IMG/VR virus record: IMGVR_UViG_3300030106_004626 | Span: 1-61,116 of that record | Reading direction: 5' to 3' (one strand) | DNA length: 61,116 nt | DNA from: a virus | Shown: piece after piece, positions 24,304 to 31,070 of the stretch | Layout of the letters: every line of letters begins with the position of its first letter | Numbering within the stretch: position 1 is the stretch's first letter | The notes under the pieces: model-generated | Database searches by the model: none | Seen by the model: only the letters and a program-made list of their open reading frames with translations | Told to the model about the DNA's origin: nothing | Position numbers and translations under genes: made by a program

Positions 24304-25950
24304 ATGGCTCTCCGCCGCAATCAACCGTCGCCAGAACGCCAGAGCGTCCTTTCGTTCGTTTCACCGAGCGTTGCGGACCTGTTGTTCTTTGAGACGGTTG
24401 ATGCGAAGACGGTTGGGGCTGGGGCGGCTACAACAATAACGAGTACGTCAAAGGCTACTCAGAACTTAGCAGTATCCAGCGGGTATCACGGTCCCGATCA
24501 TGACGGGGTCGGCTCTGTTGTCGGTGAATTGTTGACGTTGACTGCCGCGTCCCATTCATTGGCCGTCGATGATGTTGTCGTTGTTGAAAACTTGGGATTC
24601 TCGGGCATAAGCCCTAACGGTTCTTACAAGGTAGTCAATGTCCCCGATTCTAATAGCTTTAAGATATTTGTTCGTTCAATTAAAGACGGTAGTGGGTATG
24701 CGGGCGTGGGAACTTTATCCACCACAAGCACATCTCGTGTTTACAAATCTCACCCCAGTTACGGAACAGCTCACCCCGACACAGAAAATTTCCCCAAACA
24801 TAAACTGTGCTTCGTTAAACAAGCAGACGGAGAAGGGTTGTACTTTCAGTATTACTACGCTGCGGAACGTGAGTTCCAAGACGATTACAATTTTGAATAC
24901 AGTCAGGCCGATCTAGGTGGCAATAAATATGACACGGTTGTTCGGACCTATGTTATCCCGAGATCTGATTTCACAGATACCGACTCAGAATACCAAGCGG
25001 GTGACGCTATGCCCGACCCGACGAGTCAGTTTGCCGCCGAAAGTATAGTGGAATACCACGACGGCGCGGGGTCTACGACCGACGAAGAATTAGTTTCAAC
25101 TGATTACATCCTGATGACGCGCCAGCAAAAGCGCATTGGGGACCAAGAGCTAGACGGCCTGTTTGTTGTTGAGCAGCGTGTTTATATAAAGCGAGTTGAT
25201 ATTGTTACGCAGTCGTTAGATCCTGCTACTGGGGGTATGTTAAAAACAGTTGTGAAGCTAGTTCATCGGGGGGAAACCTTTACGACTCCTGCGGGAGCTA
25301 GAGAAGCCGGAACTACCGCTTACGAGGCTGAAGCTAATTGGGGGTTGAGCACTGCGGGTCAAAACTTTGAAACCCAGCAACTCAGCCACGACTGGTGGCG
25401 GATTACCATTCAGGATGTTATACCACAGGAGGGGCTTTCGGATCTGTATAGCGGAAAAGTTGTACGCGATTACGACACATGGCAAAATTTTACATGGCCC
25501 GCTGTTGTTGACAAACTTCATTTTAACAAGGCCAACAGAAAAGACGGAGCCAGCAAGACCACGGTGACTGTTCGAATGAAGGAGGGCAAGGACGGCTTCA
25601 GCATACCGACCAAAATGACTGTAAAACAGGTGTGGAAAAAAACGAAGTTTACGGGGAGCGACTTACCTGATCCTACAATTTTTAAGACTGTCAGCGCACA
25701 ATACAGTGGTGTTCAATACAACGTGAGCGTTAGAAATGTTCTTACTCAGGCGATTACCTTGATTGACTTAATCGGAACGGAACACCCGACTTACAAGCTG
25801 GGGGACTATGCATTTCCCAAACCTTGGTGTAGGGCGTCTGACCCGACTGATTGGGGGAACCTTTCTAATCCTTTTATTGGATCTGTTAACCAGAGACCTT
25901 TCCGTGGTGGGTATCTTCTTGAAGTTGTTTCAGTCTACCATCCGTCCTGA
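24304..25950 (+). CDS. Tail-associated structural protein
   Basis: 548 residues, beta-rich. Long region of Asp/Thr/Tyr-rich sequence without catalytic motif. The leader AACCTGAACC abuts the start codon. Its stop overlaps the ATG of the next gene (TGATG). Position between adhesin and adaptor-like genes suggests a tail or fibre-attachment protein. Confidence 0.55.
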   Translation: MALRRNQPSPERQSVLSFVSPSVADLLFFETVDAKTVGAGAATTITSTSKATQNLAVSSGYHGPDHDGVGSVVGELLTLTAASHSLAVDDVVVVENLGFSGISPNGSYKVVNVPDSNSFKIFVRSIKDGSGYAGVGTLSTTSTSRVYKSHPSYGTAHPDTENFPKHKLCFVKQADGEGLYFQYYYAAEREFQDDYNFEYSQADLGGNKYDTVVRTYVIPRSDFTDTDSEYQAGDAMPDPTSQFAAESIVEYHDGAGSTTDEELVSTDYILMTRQQKRIGDQELDGLFVVEQRVYIKRVDIVTQSLDPATGGMLKTVVKLVHRGETFTTPAGAREAGTTAYEAEANWGLSTAGQNFETQQLSHDWWRITIQDVIPQEGLSDLYSGKVVRDYDTWQNFTWPAVVDKLHFNKANRKDGASKTTVTVRMKEGKDGFSIPTKMTVKQVWKKTKFTGSDLPDPTIFKTVSAQYSGVQYNVSVRNVLTQAITLIDLIGTEHPTYKLGDYAFPKPWCRASDPTDWGNLSNPFIGSVNQRPFRGGYLLEVVSVYHPS

Positions 25951-26972
25951 TGGCCAAACTAGAAGACATCCCCCCTACCATTTACCCTGAAGGATCTGTT
26001 ATTGGGGATTTTGATGCTGGAACTATCCCTCCTGAAGACCCTGAACTTTTGCACCGCCCCCATGCGTTTGCCCTTATGCACGGTGACGGCGGAGCTAAAG
26101 TTGCTTACGGGGAACTTCATTGGCGTGTTGACGTTTTAAAGTTCAAGTTTGAAACCAGCACTATTGCCGTAAACGCGCACTCTGATCACTCTCACTCTTC
26201 ACATACAACGACCAACCACCAGCACACAACTGGGTCTCACACCCATAACATAGCTGAAGATACTCACGATGGTCATACACATTCTGATACTGCGACCGCT
26301 AGTTATGGCAAAGAGGGTAGTGGAGGGAACACGGGAGATATCTACACAAGTGCAGCAGATAGTTCGGGAACTGCCGCACAAGGATCTGCCTACACCCACA
26401 AGCACGGTGGTTTTACAACTGGTCAAAGTTCATCCAACACAGGGTCTGCTGGCTCAGAAACATTAACACACTCAGGTGTTAAAGACGCTTCTGACCCATC
26501 ATCCTCCGCGCCAAGCGGGGTTCTGAACCATACAGTAACCGGACAAATAACTTATTGTGCTCAAGTAGGACAAGAATCAGTCGGTAAAATTAATCAACAA
26601 GTTCCCAAAGTTGACGCGGAAGACGGCGACTTTATGGACGCTATTATTCCTAATATATACCACCAACTAAGTTCTTACGGAGATGTGTATCTTTGTTGGA
26701 AAGCGGACCTTGAGCAAGGGGCAGGGAGCGAAGTTACTCATTGTTGGGTTCAAGTGGGAGAGCCAGCTAATGACGACATCGACGAGGTTCCACTGGGAAA
26801 TTCGACTACAAACAGGCGAAACGCAAGTGGGGACGACGGGATAACGGGCGCTAATGACAATGGAATTTATTCTATTAAGCTAGGAACTGTAAATGACGGG
26901 GGTCAAATAACGCAAAAGGTTTCTAGCGATGTCGTTTGGTCTCCTACGGTTATAGATAGAATTGGGGCATAG
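25950..26972 (+). CDS. Receptor-binding-type protein with His-rich metal-binding repeat
   Basis: 340 residues. Residues about 76-152 contain dense H-x-H pairs (HSDHSHSSH, NHQHTTGSHTH, HDGHTHS, THKHGG) separated by Gly/Ser/Thr. Short tail fibres such as T4 gp12 and other tail tips chelate iron through interlaced H-x-H motifs in a trimeric needle, and this looks like the same solution. The flanking regions are beta-rich. Start overlaps the preceding stop. Confidence 0.6.
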   Translation: MAKLEDIPPTIYPEGSVIGDFDAGTIPPEDPELLHRPHAFALMHGDGGAKVAYGELHWRVDVLKFKFETSTIAVNAHSDHSHSSHTTTNHQHTTGSHTHNIAEDTHDGHTHSDTATASYGKEGSGGNTGDIYTSAADSSGTAAQGSAYTHKHGGFTTGQSSSNTGSAGSETLTHSGVKDASDPSSSAPSGVLNHTVTGQITYCAQVGQESVGKINQQVPKVDAEDGDFMDAIIPNIYHQLSSYGDVYLCWKADLEQGAGSEVTHCWVQVGEPANDDIDEVPLGNSTTNRRNASGDDGITGANDNGIYSIKLGTVNDGGQITQKVSSDVVWSPTVIDRIGA

Positions 26973-27002
26973 TTACAAATCATTTGCCCATCGGCCTGAC
27001 TC

Positions 27003-27036
27003 TTGACCCTTGACCCCTATTCTGGTAGCGTCAGTC
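27003..27036 (+). promoter_or_regulatory. Near-leaderless promoter of the adaptor-like gene
   Basis: TTGACC (27003-27008), 17-nt spacer, TAGCGT (27026-27031), 5 nt, ATG at 27037. It supports the internal start over the one at 27010. Confidence 0.6.
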
Positions 27037-28065
27037 ATGGCCACATTGACTGTTCAAGGCGTCGAGGATGCCCTGCTAGACGTATGCGGGTCCAAGGGCG
27101 CTAACTCCGCCCAGTTCCTGAAGGAGCTTAATCTGGCCCTACCCAGACTTTACAATATGGGTATGTGGCGAGACCTTGTTTTTGAGGATGTCGTCACCAC
27201 TACGAGCAGCACGTTTACTATCCCCGACAACGCTGAATCAATTATTTCGGCTCTTTCCGATAGCGATGGGAGCAGCACCGATTATTCTTTCCCGAGAACT
27301 GTCCGCAGCCAATACCACGACTACCGACTGCTTGGTCGGGACGACGATGCCGGAGAGCACACGCTTGGGTCTATGGGCATTATTGACGACGGCTACTCAG
27401 CCACTGTCGAGGAGCCTGTAGATGGTAAGACCTATAGCTTGCGGCTGGCTCCGATTAGCCCTGATGGAAACCTTCCTTCCTCTGGGGTTGTCTTTGTTAC
27501 TTACTCAGACGGGACTGATACGTCTAATCCTGCGGTAGACGAAGATTCATCTTCTCCTACTAACGGGGGCAAATTTACTTTGTCGAGTGCGTCCGCGATG
27601 AACACGCATGCTACCGACATTACAAGCATTAGTGAAATCAGGGTAGACACTACCGAGCTATCCAAGCCCGTTCAACTATTGTGGGTTGAAACAGGCTCGT
27701 CCCCCGAAGTGACGCTCGTAGCAGCTAACGCGCTCCAACAAGCCAATCAAGTTACCCGTTATCGTCGTTACCGCATTGATAACCGGAACAACAAAACCCT
27801 AAAACTTCGGTTGTTGCTTAAACGCAAGTTTCAAAAACTTCTTAGCAGCACGGACGTTGTCTACATCTCTAGTCTCAACGCGATCAAACATTCGCTTCTT
27901 GGTTCTATTGCTGAAGAAAACGCTGACATTGAGCGAGCTAATTACCACTGGTCCGTGTGCCGCGCTTTGCTAGACGAGCAACTAGACGCCCACCGTGGAG
28001 CAGCCAAACCAGTATTTCGTGTTTCGCCTGCTGGAGCAGGCGGACGCACAATCAACATAATGTAA
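27037..28065 (+). CDS. Head-tail adaptor / tail-tubular-protein-A-like
   Basis: 342 residues from the ATG at 27037. The N-terminus (VEDALLDVCG ... LKELNLALPRLYNMGMWRDL) and the basic C-terminus with RYRRYRIDNRNNKTLKLRLLLKRKF resemble the adaptor proteins that sit under the portal in podoviruses (T7 gp11 class). Family-level identity not confirmed. It is the last structural gene before the lysis cassette. Confidence 0.55.
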   Translation: MATLTVQGVEDALLDVCGSKGANSAQFLKELNLALPRLYNMGMWRDLVFEDVVTTTSSTFTIPDNAESIISALSDSDGSSTDYSFPRTVRSQYHDYRLLGRDDDAGEHTLGSMGIIDDGYSATVEEPVDGKTYSLRLAPISPDGNLPSSGVVFVTYSDGTDTSNPAVDEDSSSPTNGGKFTLSSASAMNTHATDITSISEIRVDTTELSKPVQLLWVETGSSPEVTLVAANALQQANQVTRYRRYRIDNRNNKTLKLRLLLKRKFQKLLSSTDVVYISSLNAIKHSLLGSIAEENADIERANYHWSVCRALLDEQLDAHRGAAKPVFRVSPAGAGGRTINIM

Positions 28066-28073
28066 CCCCTACT

Positions 28074-28253
28074 ATGATCCAATACATCACAGATAATGTA
28101 GACACCCTGTTACAAATCGCAGCGAGTGTAATCGCCGTGGCGTCTCTTGTCGCTACATTGACTCCCAACGAAAGCGACAATAAGTGGGTATCCCGCGCTT
28201 CGTCTGTTATTTCGTGGCTCGCGCTCAACGTGGGCAAGGCTAAAAGCAAGTGA
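28074..28253 (+). CDS. Holin-like small membrane protein
   Basis: 59 residues. One membrane segment (about residues 12-30, IAASVIAVASLVATLT) is followed by PNESDNKW and an amphipathic C-terminal helix ending LNVGKAKSK, a pattern common among small phage holin-like proteins. The ATG at 28074 is 6 nt after the previous stop. First gene of the lysis cassette. Confidence 0.65.
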   Translation: MIQYITDNVDTLLQIAASVIAVASLVATLTPNESDNKWVSRASSVISWLALNVGKAKSK

Positions 28254-28468
28254 GCCATTTTTTTAAACTTTTAACCGCAGCTCTACAGGCTTATGTCGAA
28301 CATGTCCGACTGCAAAGAGACCGACATCTCGACGCTCTCGAAGATAGGCTTGATGGCCTCGCTGCCGTTGGCGATGCTCATAGCAAGCTGCTCATCGAGC
28401 GCGTACACCAACGCATCGAGCGCGAACAACAGCGCGTTATACGATCCGCCGACGATCACGTTGATTAA
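28250..28468 (+). CDS. Inner spanin-like coiled-coil protein
   Basis: 72 residues, GTG start overlapping the holin-like stop (GTGA). A short hydrophobic start (FFKLLTAALQAYV) is followed by a charged helix (LQRDRHLDALEDRLDGLAAV). Its reading frame overlaps the lipoprotein gene 28293-28571 in another frame, as in Rz/Rz1 pairs. The membrane anchor is weak for a typical i-spanin, so this remains tentative. Confidence 0.5.
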   Translation: MSHFFKLLTAALQAYVEHVRLQRDRHLDALEDRLDGLAAVGDAHSKLLIERVHQRIEREQQRVIRSADDHVD

Positions 28469-28571
28469 AGGTAGATCATATCAATTCAAAGAGGGTGTCC
28501 TTGTAGGACGCGACGAGCACAGATTTCACAGCGATTATTCCTATCGTCGTGCGATGATTATCGGCAAGTAG
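28293..28571 (+). CDS. Outer spanin-like lipoprotein, nested
   Basis: 92 residues. The signal ends at a good lipobox, I-A-S-C with Cys33, followed by SSSAY. The body is short and Tyr/Arg-rich. Most of its first half is encoded in a different frame of 28250-28468. Small lipoproteins nested in an upstream gene next to holin and endolysin genes are the hallmark of o-spanins, which span the periplasm and help fuse the membranes; this would imply a Gram-negative type host. Confidence 0.6.
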   Translation: MSNMSDCKETDISTLSKIGLMASLPLAMLIASCSSSAYTNASSANNSALYDPPTITLIKGRSYQFKEGVLVGRDEHRFHSDYSYRRAMIIGK

Positions 28572-28574
28572 CAA

Positions 28575-28742
28575 ATGATCTTTAACACGCGAATATTCGA
28601 TTCTTTGGTAGGGATGGCCGCTCCGGTCATCGGTCTGATTACGAGTATGCAAGAGCAGTTTGAATACTGGTTGCGTGTCGGTTCTCTCATAGTTGGTATC
28701 GCAGTGGGTGTCGCCTCTCTCTATCGGTTACTTAAAAAATGA
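28575..28742 (+). CDS. Second small membrane protein (holin or antiholin-like)
   Basis: 55 residues between the lipoprotein and endolysin genes, with TGA overlapping the next ATG. It has a mildly hydrophobic N-terminal half (VGMAAPVIGLITSM) and one clear membrane segment (residues about 36-51, VGSLIVGIAVGVASLYRL). Two holin-type proteins in one cassette suggest a holin/antiholin pair. Confidence 0.6.
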   Translation: MIFNTRIFDSLVGMAAPVIGLITSMQEQFEYWLRVGSLIVGIAVGVASLYRLLKK

Positions 28743-29296
28743 AAATTGGTTTGGCAGTAGGGCATTCCCGTTTAGGGGACCAAGGTGCTTACAGCGCGGG
28801 CGTTTATGTTTTGTCGGAGTGGGATTTTAACCGTGATCTTGTCCGTAGAGTAGCTACTCCCCTTAAAGGGCACGTAGATTTTGTAATCTACGATCAGTAT
28901 CCAGTTAAAAGCTACGTTGCTGGGATTAACTATTTAGCTAAGAAGTTAGAAGAAGATCAGGTGGACGCGGTCATAGAATTTCATTTTAATTCAGCCGGTG
29001 CTAAATCTACCGGCCACGAGTGGCTATATTGGCATTCAAGTAAACTAGGCAGCAAATTAGCGTATCATTTGAGGGATGAAATGAGCGAATCGTATCCTGA
29101 TTTGACATCGCGAGGAGCGAAGCCTAGAGTTTCTAAACAAAGGGGTTCGTATTTTTTACGAAAAGTCAGACCTCCGGCAGTCATAGCCGAACCATTCTTT
29201 GGTAGTAACGCCGACGAGTGGGCGATGATAAATAATAATCGGGGCAAATTAGCAGGAGTCTTTGCCCGTGCGATAAAGAAATATGCCGAAGAATGA
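28739..29296 (+). CDS. N-acetylmuramoyl-L-alanine amidase endolysin (Amidase_3-like)
   Basis: 185 residues. The arrangement GHS (His9), E27, EFHFNSAG (His82) and EPFFGSN (Glu151) matches the zinc ligands and catalytic Glu of the Amidase_3 family, which cleaves the bond between muramic acid and the peptide. No signal peptide and no separate cell-wall-binding domain, so it needs holin for export. It overlaps genes on both sides. Confidence 0.85.
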   Translation: MKIGLAVGHSRLGDQGAYSAGVYVLSEWDFNRDLVRRVATPLKGHVDFVIYDQYPVKSYVAGINYLAKKLEEDQVDAVIEFHFNSAGAKSTGHEWLYWHSSKLGSKLAYHLRDEMSESYPDLTSRGAKPRVSKQRGSYFLRKVRPPAVIAEPFFGSNADEWAMINNNRGKLAGVFARAIKKYAEE

Positions 29297-29613
29297 GTAT
29301 CCCTAAAAGCATAACAGTAGGCGGTGTTCGGGTCCGAATTCGTCTAGGAGATTTAGGTGACGACGATTGTTACGGGATGTATTCCCACAGAAGAAAACTT
29401 ATTACTATTGATAAAACACTCAGAGGAAAAGAACTTCACGACACCGTTCGTCACGAGATGCTTCACGCAGCACTTGCTATCTCTGGGCTTAGTTATTCAG
29501 AGTCCTACGAAGAAGAAAGTATAGTGCGTTGCATAGACGAAATATATTTTCCAGCGTGGGAGCGATTTTCAAAAAGATTCCAAGCCAATGTCAAAAAAGA
29601 AATCCAGAGTTAA
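29293..29613 (+). CDS. Small zinc metallopeptidase-like protein
   Basis: 106 residues with HEMLH at residues 54-58 and a later acidic segment (YEEESIVRCIDE, residues about 76-87) that could supply the third ligand. The pattern TVRHEMLHAAL is that of small gluzincin-like phage proteins related to SprT/IrrE peptidases. Its target is unknown; the position right after the endolysin may be incidental. Confidence 0.65.
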   Translation: MSIPKSITVGGVRVRIRLGDLGDDDCYGMYSHRRKLITIDKTLRGKELHDTVRHEMLHAALAISGLSYSESYEEESIVRCIDEIYFPAWERFSKRFQANVKKEIQS

Positions 29614-29767
29614 CGAAGCGGGTAATTACACTAAGCCCAGTATGCGTAAACGACTTTTTGAACGAATTAAAGCCGGATCAAAAGGGGGACGCAGTGGTCA
29701 GTGGTCGGCGCGTAAAGCGCAGATGCTCGCCCGTGAATACAAAGCTAAAGGAGGAGGATACCGATAA
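29588..29767 (+). CDS. Small basic conserved phage protein
   Basis: 59 residues, from the ATG at 29588 inside the end of the metallopeptidase gene. Sequence MSKKKSRVNEAGNYTKPSMR through SGQWSARKAQMLAREYK is a pattern I know from many aquatic phages, where it precedes a DUF5872-like gene. Strongly basic, presumably nucleic-acid-associated, function unknown. Its stop TAA overlaps the next ATG. Confidence 0.65.
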   Translation: MSKKKSRVNEAGNYTKPSMRKRLFERIKAGSKGGRSGQWSARKAQMLAREYKAKGGGYR

Positions 29768-30012
29768 TGGCCCTGAAGAAGTCACAAAAGTCGTTGAAAA
29801 ATTGGACAAAAGAAGACTGGGGAACCAGCTCTGGCAAAAAGTCTTCTGAAACAGGGGAGCGTTACTTACCCCGAGCGGCTAGGAATATGTTGACTTCTGC
29901 ACAAAAAGCAGCGGGCAACCGCAAAAAACGCGAAGCTACTGCAAAGGGAAAACAGCGTGCTAAATACACAGAAGCAGAGCGACGAGCTTTTTTAAAATCC
30001 TCAAAACGATAA
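29767..30012 (+). CDS. DUF5872-like basic protein
   Basis: 81 residues, Lys/Ser-rich start (SLKNWTKEDWGTSSGKKS) with GERYLPRAA and a basic C-terminus. The opening 40 residues match the DUF5872-type proteins of marine phages as I remember them. A purine-rich AAAGGAGGAGGA upstream could act as ribosome binding site. Confidence 0.65.
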   Translation: MALKKSQKSLKNWTKEDWGTSSGKKSSETGERYLPRAARNMLTSAQKAAGNRKKREATAKGKQRAKYTEAERRAFLKSSKR

Positions 30013-30017
30013 TTAAC

Positions 30018-30251
30018 ATGAAGAAAAAAGATTTTAAACCACATAACATGTATGACCCGAAAACGGGAAAGGCTGTAGCCGCTAAAACCTACGAGCAGCA
30101 TCTTGCGCTCAAGAAAAAAGGATATGGCCATTCAGCCCCTAAAAAGAAAGCAGCCAAAAAGAAAACCGCTAAGAAAGCAGCTAAGAAAGCAGCTAAGAAA
30201 GACGAGTCTTTTATGGAGGCAGTAGAAAGGCAAATGGGGGGTGGCTACTAA
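30018..30251 (+). CDS. Lysine-rich histone-tail-like protein
   Basis: 77 residues. The central part is KKKAAKKKTAKKAAKKAAKK, like the C-terminal tail of histone H1. Probably binds DNA, either packaged DNA or the host genome. It overlaps the next gene by 11 bases. Confidence 0.6.
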   Translation: MKKKDFKPHNMYDPKTGKAVAAKTYEQHLALKKKGYGHSAPKKKAAKKKTAKKAAKKAAKKDESFMEAVERQMGGGY

Positions 30252-30534
30252 AAAGTTCAAACGGTTGCCGTCTGGTAGAATACAATACCATGGGGAAACC
30301 TTTGCGGGTTTTAACAAACCAAAACGCGCCCCTAAAGGGAGTAAAAAGAAGTTTGTTGTTCTTGGAAAACAAGGGGATAAAATTAAAAAAGTTTCCTACG
30401 GACATCGTGATTACTCTGATTTCCGAAAGCACAAAAACCCAAAACGTCGGGCTAACTTCCGAGCGCGGCATAATTGTGCCACTGCAAAAGATAAAACATC
30501 AGCAAGATACTGGGCGTGTAAACATCTTTGGTGA
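30241..30534 (+). CDS. Small basic conserved phage protein
   Basis: 97 residues, GTG start. The C-terminal block YGHRDYSDF, KNPKRRANFRARHNC and TSARYWACKHLW, with two Cys and several His, recurs in aquatic phages and may form a small zinc-binding domain. Part of the basic-protein cluster at 29.6-30.5 kb. Confidence 0.65.
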   Translation: MATKKFKRLPSGRIQYHGETFAGFNKPKRAPKGSKKKFVVLGKQGDKIKKVSYGHRDYSDFRKHKNPKRRANFRARHNCATAKDKTSARYWACKHLW

Positions 30535-31070
30535 TGAAGAAAAAACTGCCGCGTCAGTTTTCAAAAGACAAACGCGGTAAGCTCATAAGGTTCACCCCGA
30601 ACTCAGAGAACGTAAAGCAAGCGTTCGAAAGAAGCCAAAATCTTGGTATTCTCCCCAATTCGTTTACTCGTGGTGCGGGTCGCATGACCGGCTTTCTTGG
30701 CGAGATAGGCTTCGAGCTTCTTTTTTCTAGTGCGAAGTATGTTGGTAATTACAGCCTCACTCACGACTACTTATTGGGGAATAGAAAAATTGATGTAAAG
30801 TCAAAGACCTGTCACGATAAACCAAAGCCTCATTACACAGCTTCTGTTGTTTGCCCTGAAGGGAAACCCCTTAAAGCTAGCCATTATTTCTTTGTCCGCG
30901 TCCGTAAAGATCTGACTCGCGCTTGGATGTTGGGCTGGATAACTAAGAATCGTTTGCTAGAGCAGGGCGAGTTCAAGCGCAAGGGGGAAGAAGACGACTA
31001 CGGCTTTGCTTACAAAGTGTCAGGCTATCACATCCCTATCTCTGCTCTCCGGTCCCCTATGTCTTTATGA
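30534..31070 (+). CDS. PD-(D/E)XK nuclease-like protein (tentative)
   Basis: 178 residues from the ATG overlapping the previous stop (TGATG). The order GFLGEIGFE ... YLLGNRKIDVKSKT fits E ... D-x-K motifs of restriction-endonuclease-like folds. No partner or methylase is nearby. Its end overlaps the convergent primase-helicase by 6 bases. It could be a small homing- or repair-type nuclease. Confidence 0.5.
   Translation: MKKKLPRQFSKDKRGKLIRFTPNSENVKQAFERSQNLGILPNSFTRGAGRMTGFLGEIGFELLFSSAKYVGNYSLTHDYLLGNRKIDVKSKTCHDKPKPHYTASVVCPEGKPLKASHYFFVRVRKDLTRAWMLGWITKNRLLEQGEFKRKGEEDDYGFAYKVSGYHIPISALRSPMSL

Noticed and set aside
29529-29849. A 106-codon frame overlapping genes 29293-29613, 29588-29767 and 29767-30012
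   Set aside because: It is a shadow. The three conserved-looking small proteins in the other frames overlap one another by stop-start junctions and account for the sequence.
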